Shown one piece after another: positions 27,163-34,637 of a DNA stretch of 64,000 nucleotides. The notes beneath the pieces are model-generated. The model did no database searches. It had not been told where the DNA came from and was given only the letters and a program-made list of their open reading frames with translations. The position numbers and the translations under genes are program-made. The stretch spans positions 124,001 to 188,000 of the forward strand of contig NZ_CM000961.1 in assembly GCF_000143825.1 (NCBI RefSeq), read 5' to 3'. Source of the DNA: Corynebacterium genitalium ATCC 33030. Lineage in GTDB: Bacteria; Actinomycetota; Actinomycetes; Mycobacteriales; Mycobacteriaceae. Position 1 is the stretch's first letter. Each line of letters opens with the position of its first letter.

Positions 27163-27366
27163 TCAACGCTCTAACCACTCCGAGCGCAGCTCCCCGTGGC
27201 GCGAACAGGCTGCCGCCCACCCCATCGGGCTGATCTTCACCACCATGCGCCGCTGACACAGGGGGCAGATCCGCGGCGCATCGTACGGCCGGGCCGGGTC
27301 AGCCGGTAGCGCGATGTCTCCGGAGAGGACAGCGCTGGCCAGCTCGTCGCTATCGGGAATCCTCAC
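27163..27366 (-). CDS. bsaP: Biotin synthase auxiliary protein BsaP
   Basis: This 67-residue protein carries the paired cysteines ICPLCQRR and a third Cys in AACSRHGE, a small metal or Fe-S site. It lies 17 bases after bioB on the same strand. BsaP is an actinobacterial protein reported to be needed for biotin synthase activity, probably by supporting its sacrificial iron-sulfur cluster. The start is GTG 27366 (VRIPDSDE), with no strong ribosome site, suggesting translation after bioB. Size, motif and position all fit. Confidence 0.82.
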   Translation of the reverse strand: MRIPDSDELASAVLSGDIALPADPARPYDAPRICPLCQRRMVVKISPMGWAAACSRHGELRSEWLER

Positions 27367-27383
27367 GGTTCTCAGCGCAGCCT

Positions 27384-28460
27384 CTAGAGCGCTGTCAGGG
27401 TGTCGTAGAGGGCCCCGTTGCCAGAGTCCCGCTTTTGCCCGACCGGTGTGATGCCTATGTTCATACCCGGTTTCATTCCAGGTTTCGCACCGGCCTCCAT
27501 GGCCTGGTCGACGGCATCGCGGTCGCGCTCCATCGGGCGGCCGAAGGTGGTCAGGTAGTTCCCTCCGATGATGGCGTTGGCGCCGCCGAGGAGACCGGCT
27601 TCGGTTCCGTCGTCGCCAAGCGCAAGCTCAGTGCCGCCTGCAAACCGCAACTGTGTGCGCGGCATCGCAAGCCGCATTGCTGCGACCATGCGCAATGCTT
27701 CTCCCTGCGGAACGAGCGGGCGGTCCGAAAATGGCGTGCCGGGGCGCGGGTCGAGGAAGTTCAACGGGACTTCCTCCGGCTCGACGGAGGCGAGCTGAAC
27801 TGCGAACTCCGCGCGCTGCTCGAGGGTTTCGCCCATGCCGATGATGCCGCCGCAGCAGGTCTCCATCCCTTCTGCGCGCACATGCTCAAGCGTGTCCTTG
27901 CGCTCTTGCCAGGTGTGGGTGGTCACCACGTTGGTGAAGAAGGAGCGGGCCGTTTCAAGGTTGTGGTTGTAGCGGCTCACGCCCATTTCCCGCAGCTGGC
28001 GCGCTTGGTCGCGGGTGAGGATGCCCAATGACGCTGATATGGAAATGTCCACCTCGTCCGTGATAGCCACGATCGCTTCGGCGACCTGATCCAAGAGTTT
28101 CTGCGTCGGCCCTTTCACCGCCGCGACAATGCAGAACTCGGACGCACCCATTTTCTCCGACTGTTTCGCGGCCTCCACCAACTCCGCGATGTCGAGAGTG
28201 ACCGCACGCACCGGGGACTCAAACAAGCCCGACTGGGAACAGAAATGACAGTCTTCTGGGCAACCACCGGTCTTCAGCGAAATGATGCCCTCGAGCGAGA
28301 CATCCACACCGCAGTGCTTGATGCGTGTCTGGTGAGCAATGCCCAGCAGCTCAGTAAGGTGATCGTCTTCAGCGTTCAGGACAGCAAGCACCTCTTGCTC
28401 GCCCAGTCCCTCCCCGTTCTCGAGAGCTTTCTCCCGTGCCACTACGAGAATGTCGTGCAT
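27384..28460 (-). CDS. bioB: Biotin synthase
   Basis: This 358-residue radical SAM enzyme inserts sulfur into dethiobiotin, the last step of biotin synthesis. The radical SAM cysteines lie in [14 protein letters not shown], and the FNxN-like SRYNHNLET and the C-terminal segment [17 protein letters not shown] are typical. GGAG precedes the ATG at 28460. A perfect 15-bp BioQ-type palindrome lies 49 bases upstream. bsaP follows at once. The C-terminus extends about 20 residues beyond the core. Confidence 0.95.
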   Translation of the reverse strand: MHDILVVAREKALENGEGLGEQEVLAVLNAEDDHLTELLGIAHQTRIKHCGVDVSLEGIISLKTGGCPEDCHFCSQSGLFESPVRAVTLDIAELVEAAKQSEKMGASEFCIVAAVKGPTQKLLDQVAEAIVAITDEVDISISASLGILTRDQARQLREMGVSRYNHNLETARSFFTNVVTTHTWQERKDTLEHVRAEGMETCCGGIIGMGETLEQRAEFAVQLASVEPEEVPLNFLDPRPGTPFSDRPLVPQGEALRMVAAMRLAMPRTQLRFAGGTELALGDDGTEAGLLGGANAIIGGNYLTTFGRPMERDRDAVDQAMEAGAKPGMKPGMNIGITPVGQKRDSGNGALYDTLTAL

Positions 28461-28508
28461 GTATCTGTCTCCAATCGGTCCGTATTCAATGCCAGCTTAG
28501 AGCAATGA

Positions 28509-28523
28509 TTGAACACTGTTCAA
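28509..28523. promoter_or_regulatory. BioQ-type operator upstream of bioB
   Basis: TTGAACACTGTTCAA is a perfect 15-bp palindrome. It contains TGAAC-N3-GTTCA, matching the 13-bp TGAAC-N3-GTTAC motif described for the TetR-type biotin repressor BioQ in C. glutamicum. On the minus strand its TTGAAC can serve as the bioB -35 box (18 bases before TAAGCT), so binding would block transcription. Confidence 0.82.
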
Positions 28524-28633
28524 GAAGCACCCTGGCGAGTTGGAACCGGCCACAGCCGAGCATCCTGGCTGAGAAATATTTACGAATTCAATAAGACACG
28601 TTTTCATAACAATTTGGAGACGGTACGGTCAGT

Positions 28634-28663
28634 TTGACGGTAGCGCGATTTACCGCCTAGACA
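28634..28663 (+). promoter_or_regulatory. Candidate promoter of the CAP-domain gene
   Basis: TTGACG (28634-28639), an 18-base spacer and TAGACA (28658-28663) precede the ATG by 40 bases. A small hairpin GCTCC-TACC-GGAGC (28666-28679) then lies in the leader. Confidence 0.5.
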
Positions 28664-28703
28664 CCGCTCCTACCGGAGCAGCGCCTACTGAGAAAGTGAC
28701 CCG

Positions 28704-29330
28704 ATGACGAACCTCATCTTGCAATCGTTCATTAGCCTGATTGCCTCCATCCTGCCCATCTTCGGGCTCCCATTTGGTGAACTGGCTAAGGACCACAAGC
28801 CCGACACCGGCACCGCAGAGCAAGTACAAGCTGCCCCTGCGAAGCTGAGCGAGGAAGCCGATGAGCCGCTCGTCGAGGGCGGTGCCCCCGTGCCGGCCGC
28901 GAACGACTCCGCAGAAGTCCCTGCAGACGATGCCGCACAGGTTTCCGATGAGGAGCTGAGCGATCTACAGGAGGCGCTGATCGATGCGGCCAACCGCTTC
29001 CGCGTCCAAAACGAACTCCCAGAGCTCGAACCGATGCCCGAGCTCAACGACCTCGCCCAAGACTGGTCTGAGCAGCTCGCCCGCACCGGGGGCGACATCT
29101 CGCACCGCCCCGACTTTGCCGAGAGCTACCCGGAGGGATGGAAGAACGCGTCAGAGAACGTGCTGCAGAACATGACCGATGCTGACGCTGATGACCTCGT
29201 GGAACAGTGGGCCAAGTCCCCGGGCCACCGCAAGAACATGCTCGACCCGGAGATCAACCGCATTGGTGTCGGTGTCGCCGATCACCCCGATGGAAAGCGC
29301 TACGCGACCCAGAACTTCGCGCGCTACTAA
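28704..29330 (+). CDS. CAP/SCP-domain protein, probably exported
   Basis: This 208-residue protein has a hydrophobic start (LILQSFISLIASILPIFGL), which looks like a signal peptide or anchor, then an acidic Ala/Glu-rich linker (about 30-85) and a C-terminal CAP (SCP/PR1) domain of about 120 residues: LNDLAQDWSEQLA, ISHRPDF, the core ASENVLQN, SPGHRKNML and IGVGVADHPDGKRYATQNF. The family is extracellular; bacterial members have unclear activity. A strong terminator follows. It is divergent from bioB. Confidence 0.8.
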   Translation: MTNLILQSFISLIASILPIFGLPFGELAKDHKPDTGTAEQVQAAPAKLSEEADEPLVEGGAPVPAANDSAEVPADDAAQVSDEELSDLQEALIDAANRFRVQNELPELEPMPELNDLAQDWSEQLARTGGDISHRPDFAESYPEGWKNASENVLQNMTDADADDLVEQWAKSPGHRKNMLDPEINRIGVGVADHPDGKRYATQNFARY

Positions 29331-29394
29331 TTTGGCTATCCCTGGATGCCATTAATGCCTGGCACCCCTCCAGTGCCCCTCCACTAGTCCCCTC

Positions 29395-29437
29395 AAGGCC
29401 CAGCCTCGCCGACTATCGGCGCAGGCTGGGCCTTTTT
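29395..29437 (+). terminator. Intrinsic terminator of the CAP-domain gene
   Basis: AAGGCCCAGCCT (29395-29406) pairs with AGGCTGGGCCTT (29423-29434), followed by TTT. The loop has 16 bases. Confidence 0.85.
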
Positions 29438-29472
29438 CTGCGCGCAGCAAACCTTTCGCATCCTCCTGCCGC

Positions 29473-29517
29473 TTGCGCTACTGAGCCAACCAGTTATATG
29501 GTTACCCACATGAGTGG
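29473..29517 (+). promoter_or_regulatory. Second copy of the GntR-cassette promoter/start element
   Basis: A 25-base block (29493-29517) is identical to 25267-25291, covering the -10 box TATGGT, the ACCCA half-site and the ATGAGTGG start. The -35 region differs (TTGCGC, 18-base spacer) and the left TGGGT arm is lost. The surviving half-site could still bind the GntR regulator encoded at 25284. Confidence 0.65.
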
Positions 29518-29596
29518 TGAACCTATAAACCAAAGAAATACTCGTCCCGTGTCAAAACATTCCTCCGCCACCCCGGCACGAGCAGGAAAGGCCTAA
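29510..29596 (+). pseudogene. 28-codon remnant of a collapsed GntR-ATPase pair
   Basis: ATGAGTGG opens MSGEPINQRNT, close to the GntR start MSGKPLYQEIAD, then runs as low-complexity SSATPARAGKA to a stop three bases before the paralogous membrane-protein gene. That end resembles the ATPase C-terminus and intergenic start context of the intact cassette (GAAAGGCC before ATGAAACT). The simplest reading is an internal deletion that removed most of the regulator and ATPase genes. It may now act only as a short leader peptide for the membrane gene. Confidence 0.55.
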
Positions 29597-29598
29597 CT

Positions 29599-30360
29599 AT
29601 GAAACTCTTCCTCAGCCCGCACAAGCCCGTTAAATACCTCGCGCCGTTCGCCGTGTTGTGCGTGATTGTGCCCCTTGGCCGATTCCTCGCCGGGGACGGC
29701 ACCGTGTGGACACTCCTGGGCGGTGCGGGCATGTTCGCCCTCTTCGCAATTGCAGGGAGGAACTGGGAGGCCGTGGACCAACTCGGAGCGAGCTTCACCA
29801 AGTGGATGAACTCCGCCGCTTTCACGATGATCACCGGCTCCGGAGTGCTCGCACTTGTGACGGCAGCTTCCTCGGTGATCAACCAAAAGCTCAATCCTTA
29901 TTACAAGGGCTACGACTTTTTCCTGTTCACCACCGACAAACCGGTCGAGTGGGCGACTTCCCCGGGCCCCTTTGCCGATTCCAGCTTCGTTCCTGAACCG
30001 TATTTGGTGGAAAACGCTGGCCAGAGCATCCTCACCGTCGCCTTGACGGCCCTGCTCACGTTCACCTTCTTCGCGCTGTGCTGCGTCGGGGGCCTCGCGC
30101 TCGGTCTGACCATGAAGCGCCGGGGCGGTTTACTCTTCCCGGCGGCCGTGGTCATCGCGATCGTGGCGTACGCCATCACCTACACCGTGCTCGCCTTCCC
30201 GTACACCAGCGGGCAGGTAGACCCAGTTGATCCCGCGCACATGATCGTTCCGCTGGCCGAACCAAGGTCTGTTCCCATCGCCGCCGCATCCATCGCCGGT
30301 TTAATCATGCTGTCCGCTTCGACATACATGATCGCCCGCACCCCGCGCCTGCGACGGTAA
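29599..30360 (+). CDS. Orphan paralogue of the GntR-linked ABC membrane subunit
   Basis: This 253-residue protein has about six helices and is clearly related to the product of 26389-27102 (shared MKLFLSP start, GRFLAGDGTVWT, NQKLNPYYKGYDFFL, end IARTPRLRR). No ATPase gene lies beside it; the preceding sequence is a decayed GntR/ATPase remnant. It could borrow the ATPase of the intact cassette, act as an immunity-like or accessory subunit, or be drifting. The reading frame is intact, which argues for continued use. GGAAAGGCC precedes the ATG as ribosome site. Confidence 0.7.
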   Translation: MKLFLSPHKPVKYLAPFAVLCVIVPLGRFLAGDGTVWTLLGGAGMFALFAIAGRNWEAVDQLGASFTKWMNSAAFTMITGSGVLALVTAASSVINQKLNPYYKGYDFFLFTTDKPVEWATSPGPFADSSFVPEPYLVENAGQSILTVALTALLTFTFFALCCVGGLALGLTMKRRGGLLFPAAVVIAIVAYAITYTVLAFPYTSGQVDPVDPAHMIVPLAEPRSVPIAAASIAGLIMLSASTYMIARTPRLRR

Positions 30361-30425
30361 AGCCCAGACGACTGGTAGAACTTCGCGGTAGATACAGGAC
30401 AGTGATGAAAGGACAGCGCCGCTAG

Positions 30426-31331
30426 TTAGCGGTACTCCACAAGCAGCGGTGAGTGATCCGACCACCGCTGCTCAACCGTCGGCGCCTTTTCCACCCAGGT
30501 GCGCTCGGCGCGCTCGAGCATGCTCGCGGTGGCGGCGTGGTAGTCGATGCGCCAGCCAGCGTCGTTGTTGAAAGCCTGGCCGCGGTAGGTCCACCACGTG
30601 TAGGGAGCATCTTCCGGGTGGAGGCGGCGGGCGACATCGAACCAGCGCGGCTCGTCGCAGGCGGAACGGCGCGCATCGCTGACATAGTCGACAGCACCGA
30701 AGAAACCGGCCTCATCCTTGGCGGCGGTGTCCTGGGCCTCGTCGTCCGGGAAGCAACCGAAGACGGAGTCCATGAAGGCGCGCTCGCCCGGCAGAAAGCC
30801 GGAGGACTTCTGGTTCGTCTTCCAGTTCTTCAAGTCTTCACGTCGGTGGCAGATGTTCCAGTCGCCGCCGATGACCATGTCGGGGTACACGTCGGGCCAG
30901 GTGGCTAGCAGCGGCTCGAACTGATCGAGGAACTGCCATTTCTCGTCCTGCTTCTCTGTGCCGGTGGACCCGGACGGCAAGTACAGGGATGCGACGCGTT
31001 CTCCACCGGGTGTCGTTCCGGCGATGAACCGGCCGGAGTCTTCGAAGCCGGGGATGCCGCAAGAGACGTCGATAAGCGGTGTGCGCGATGCAATGGCTAC
31101 CCCCGCACGTCCTTTCGCGGCTGCGGGCGCGGTGTACACATACCACCCCTGATCGATGGCGGGCGCGAGTGCTGCCTGGGCTTGCTCCTCAGTCGCGCGC
31201 ACTTCTTGCATGAGCACCACATCGGCGGTCGTGTCGGTCAACCAGGCGAGCATGCCCGGGTTGGACTCGTTGCGGACCTTGGTGGCGGCGCGGATGCCGT
31301 TAACGTTCACGGAGGCGATAGTGAGACTCAT
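30426..31331 (-). CDS. xthA: Exodeoxyribonuclease III
   Basis: This 301-residue DNA repair nuclease is of the EEP/AP-endonuclease family: SVNVNGIRA at the start, the metal-ligand Glu in LMQEVRA, GDWNICH with the catalytic Asp-Asn pair, DYHAATASM, and the closing WSDHSPLLVEY with catalytic Asp-His. It removes 3' blocks and cuts at abasic sites. It is slightly longer than E. coli XthA (268). It converges with the orphan membrane gene and is divergent from icd. Confidence 0.9.
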   Translation of the reverse strand: MSLTIASVNVNGIRAATKVRNESNPGMLAWLTDTTADVVLMQEVRATEEQAQAALAPAIDQGWYVYTAPAAAKGRAGVAIASRTPLIDVSCGIPGFEDSGRFIAGTTPGGERVASLYLPSGSTGTEKQDEKWQFLDQFEPLLATWPDVYPDMVIGGDWNICHRREDLKNWKTNQKSSGFLPGERAFMDSVFGCFPDDEAQDTAAKDEAGFFGAVDYVSDARRSACDEPRWFDVARRLHPEDAPYTWWTYRGQAFNNDAGWRIDYHAATASMLERAERTWVEKAPTVEQRWSDHSPLLVEYR

Positions 31332-31415
31332 AGGAAGCCAGGGTACTCGGCGCAGGTTTGACCAAATAGGTAGTGTGGGAGCGAAACGAATAGCTCCTAT
31401 TAATTGAGGTGAACC

Positions 31416-33635
31416 ATGGCCAAGATCATTTGGACGCAGACGGATGAAGCCCCCCTGCTGGCAACTTACTCCCTCAAACCGATTGTCGAAGCCTTCGCGT
31501 CGAACGCTGGCGTGGACGTGGAAACGTGCGACATTTCGCTGGCAGGCCGCATCCTTGCGCAGTTCCCGGATTACCTCGACGAGGACCAGCGCGTCAACGA
31601 CGACCTAGCAAAGCTCGGTGAGTTGGCGGAGACGCCGGAAGCCAACATTGTGAAGCTGCCGAACATCTCTGCTTCCCTGGTCCAGCTGAAGAACGCCATC
31701 AAGGAGTTGCAGGACGCCGGATTCAAGATTCCGGATTACCCAGCTAACCCGTCCAGCGACGAGGAGAAGGACATCAAGTCCCGCTATGACGCTGTGAAGG
31801 GCTCCGCTGTGAACCCGGTTCTCCGCCAGGGCAACTCTGACCGTCGTGCGCCCCGCTCGGTGAAGAACTTCGCACGCAAGAACCCCCACTCCATGGGTGA
31901 GTGGTCCTCCGATTCCAAGACCAACGTGGCCACGATGGAGGACAACGACTTCCGCCACAACGAGAAGTCCGTCATCCTCGACAACGACGACACCCTGACC
32001 ATGAAGCTCGTGGGCGCAGACGGCCGCGAAGAGGTCTTCCGCGACGACATGCAGGTCGATAGCGGCGATGTTGTGGACGCGACGTTCATGTCCGCCAAGG
32101 CACTGGATGCCTTTCTTTTGAACGCGATTCAGCGCGCAAAGGATGAAGGCGTTTTGTTCTCCATCCACCTGAAGGCCACTATGATGAAGGTTTCGGACCC
32201 CATCATGTTCGGCCACGTAGTACGCGCCTTTTTCAAGGATGTCTACGACCAGTACGGAGAGCAGCTCATGGAGGCTGGCCTGGACGGCGAGTCCGGCCTG
32301 GGTGCTATCTACTCCGGGCTGGAAAACCTCGAGAACGGCGCGGAGATCCGTGAGGCCTTCGACAAGTCCATGGCCGAGGGGCCAGACCTGGCGCAGGTCA
32401 ACTCCCACAAGGGCATCACCAACCTGCACGTGCCTTCTGATGTCATCGTGGATGCTTCCATGCCCGCCATGATCCGCAACTCCGGCCAGATGTGGAACGC
32501 CGACGATAGGCCGCAGGACACCCTGGCTGTCATCCCGGACTCCTCCTACGCCGGCATCTACCAGGTGGTCATCGACGACTGCCGCGCCAACGGCGCCTAC
32601 GACCCGACCACGATGGGCACCTCCCCCAACGTCGGCCTCATGGCACAGAAGGCAGAGGAGTACGGCTCCCACAACAAGACCTTCAAGATGCCTTTCGACG
32701 GCACCATGCAGGTCGTCTCCTCGAGCGGCGACGTGCTCATGGAGCACGAGGTGGAAGAGGGCGACATCTGGCGCGCCTGCCACACCCGCGGCCCCGCCAT
32801 CAAGGACTGGGTCAAGCTGGCCGTCGACCGCGCACGCAAGTCCGGCATGAAGACCATTTTCTGGCTCGACCCGGCCCGCGACCACGACAACAACATCCGC
32901 ACGCTGGTGAACAAGCACCTCGAAGAGCACGATCTCGAGGGCGTGGACATTTCCTCCCAGTCCCCGGAGGAAGCCACCCAGACCACGGTCGACCGCATCC
33001 GCCGCGGTGAGGACACCATCTCCGTCACTGGTAACGTCCTGCGCGACTACAACACCGACCTGTTCCCCATCCTCGAGCTGGGCACGTCGGCGAAGATGCT
33101 CTCTGTCGTCCCGCTCATGGCCGGCGGCGGCCTGTTCGAGACCGGTGCCGGCGGCTCCGCCCCGAAGCACGTCCAGCAGGTCCAGGAAGAAAACCACCTG
33201 CGCTGGGACTCCCTCGGCGAATACCTCGCGTTGACCGAGTCCTTCTTCCACGAGGAAGAGAAGAACGACAACGCCCGCGCCGGCATTCTGGGCCACACTC
33301 TCGACCGCGCGATTGAGACCTTCCTCGACGAGGGCCGCTCCCCATCGCGCAAGGTGAACGAGATCGACGACCGCGGCTCCCACTACTGGATCGCCCGCTA
33401 CTGGGCCGAAGAGCTCGCCTCCCAGGAGGACGACACGGAACTGGCCTCCGGCTTCGAAACCATCGCAAAGGACCTCGGCGACAACGAGGAGCAGATCCTG
33501 CAAGAGCTTCTCGACGTTCAGGGTGAGCCCGCCGACCTCGGCGGCTACTACTGGCCAGACAACGACAAGACTACGAAGGTCATGCGCCCCTCGGAGACCT
33601 TCAACAAGATCGTTGACAAAACCGAAGACGACTAG
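31416..33635 (+). CDS. icd: Monomeric NADP-dependent isocitrate dehydrogenase
   Basis: This 739-residue single-chain TCA-cycle enzyme converts isocitrate to 2-oxoglutarate with NADP. The start [19 protein letters not shown] and the core [18 protein letters not shown] are diagnostic of the monomeric family, which is common in corynebacteria and unrelated in length to the dimeric 45-kDa enzyme. The leader holds a short hairpin (GGAGC...GCTCC) and a ribosome site GAGGTG. A strong terminator follows. Confidence 0.96.
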   Translation: MAKIIWTQTDEAPLLATYSLKPIVEAFASNAGVDVETCDISLAGRILAQFPDYLDEDQRVNDDLAKLGELAETPEANIVKLPNISASLVQLKNAIKELQDAGFKIPDYPANPSSDEEKDIKSRYDAVKGSAVNPVLRQGNSDRRAPRSVKNFARKNPHSMGEWSSDSKTNVATMEDNDFRHNEKSVILDNDDTLTMKLVGADGREEVFRDDMQVDSGDVVDATFMSAKALDAFLLNAIQRAKDEGVLFSIHLKATMMKVSDPIMFGHVVRAFFKDVYDQYGEQLMEAGLDGESGLGAIYSGLENLENGAEIREAFDKSMAEGPDLAQVNSHKGITNLHVPSDVIVDASMPAMIRNSGQMWNADDRPQDTLAVIPDSSYAGIYQVVIDDCRANGAYDPTTMGTSPNVGLMAQKAEEYGSHNKTFKMPFDGTMQVVSSSGDVLMEHEVEEGDIWRACHTRGPAIKDWVKLAVDRARKSGMKTIFWLDPARDHDNNIRTLVNKHLEEHDLEGVDISSQSPEEATQTTVDRIRRGEDTISVTGNVLRDYNTDLFPILELGTSAKMLSVVPLMAGGGLFETGAGGSAPKHVQQVQEENHLRWDSLGEYLALTESFFHEEEKNDNARAGILGHTLDRAIETFLDEGRSPSRKVNEIDDRGSHYWIARYWAEELASQEDDTELASGFETIAKDLGDNEEQILQELLDVQGEPADLGGYYWPDNDKTTKVMRPSETFNKIVDKTEDD

Positions 33636-33653
33636 AACGACGAGCGCCAACTA

Positions 33654-33695
33654 GCGCCGCCGGAGCCCCGCCTGGGGTGCTGGCGGCGCACTTTT
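33654..33695 (+). terminator. Intrinsic terminator of icd
   Basis: GCGCCGCC (33654-33661) pairs with GGCGGCGC (33682-33689), with an inner CCCC-GCCT-GGGG hairpin, followed by ACTTTTTC. It insulates icd from the large operon that starts 43 bases later. Confidence 0.85.
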
Positions 33696-33737
33696 TCTCT
33701 CCCACCCCGAAGCTGAGAAGCAGGTAAGTTTGTGGCC

Positions 33738-34637
33738 ATGACTGAGCCCACAGACTCTACTTGGATTCAAGCCCCCGACGGATACGCCCTGACCATTGCA
33801 GACGGTGCGATCCGGGCACGTAACGCCAAGGGCAAGGTACTGAAGTCGGTGCCTGCAAAGGTGAAGAAAACTGATGAATTCCTAGAGCTAGACAACCTGC
33901 TGACGTGGCTGCAGTCCCACGACGCTGAATGCGGCTCAACAGTGGAAACCTGGCTGCTGCGCTCGCTGCCTGTCCCCACCGCCGTCATTGCGGCTGTGTG
34001 GCCGGATGAGACATGGCAGTCCTGGCTGCGCGACCTCATCATCCAGCAGGTTGACGGTGAAGATCCTGGTGCTGAAGAAACGGGGTTTCTGCGGGATGCA
34101 TCAGCGACGGATGACCAGATTCACCTCGGCATCGTCGACCTAGACGGCGAAACCCGCACCATCGTGTCGGACGAGATCCTCATCCCCCACCCCGCGCTGC
34201 TCGAAGATCTTGCTGATTTGCGGGAGTTCGCCGCAGATCTCGGCGTGGAGCAGCGCTTCGACCAATTACAACGCGCTGTCTATGAACTGCCCGACCCGCT
34301 TCCAGAGCCTGCCGTGACCAAGCTGGACACGTGGGCGAATGGTCGCTTCGAACAAGGACGTTTTGCCACCGGCCGTGCACAAACCGCCGGATTCGGAATA
34401 AAGGGCGGATTCGCGGTGGCACGCATTCATGAAGCCGGCCGCCTTGTGGAAGCCCGGTACTGGATCGGGGCGAACGAGAACCCAGAGGTAGAAACCTGGA
34501 CCGGTGAACTGCAGTGGGAGGTTGACGGCGAGACCGTCCCCGTGCGCGAACTCGGCCCCGTCGCCTACAGCGAAGGTGTCCGCATGGCCACATTCATTTA
34601 CGCAGGCCGGTCAGTCGAAGGGGAGGGAAATGAGTGA
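33738..34637 (+). CDS. DUF4132-like protein, first gene of the MoxR-VWA operon
   Basis: This 299-residue soluble protein has about 150 N-terminal residues that I cannot assign. They are followed by a region resembling DUF4132 as found at the C-terminus of E. coli YehI/MolR: VEQRFDQLQRAVYELPDPL, then a Gly-rich turn (GFGIKGGFAVARI) and the closing VPVRELGPVAYSEGVRM. The biochemical role of DUF4132 is unknown. ATG 33738 is taken over the GTG two codons upstream. The end overlaps the next gene by eight bases. Only 43 bases follow the icd terminator, so the operon promoter must be very close; TAAGTT at 33725-33730 is a weak -10 candidate that would give a leaderless start. Confidence 0.7.
   Translation: MTEPTDSTWIQAPDGYALTIADGAIRARNAKGKVLKSVPAKVKKTDEFLELDNLLTWLQSHDAECGSTVETWLLRSLPVPTAVIAAVWPDETWQSWLRDLIIQQVDGEDPGAEETGFLRDASATDDQIHLGIVDLDGETRTIVSDEILIPHPALLEDLADLREFAADLGVEQRFDQLQRAVYELPDPLPEPAVTKLDTWANGRFEQGRFATGRAQTAGFGIKGGFAVARIHEAGRLVEARYWIGANENPEVETWTGELQWEVDGETVPVRELGPVAYSEGVRMATFIYAGRSVEGEGNE

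Noticed and set aside
31605..33650. 681-codon open frame antisense to icd
   Set aside because: It mirrors icd codon use; no motif or ribosome site, and icd itself is certain.
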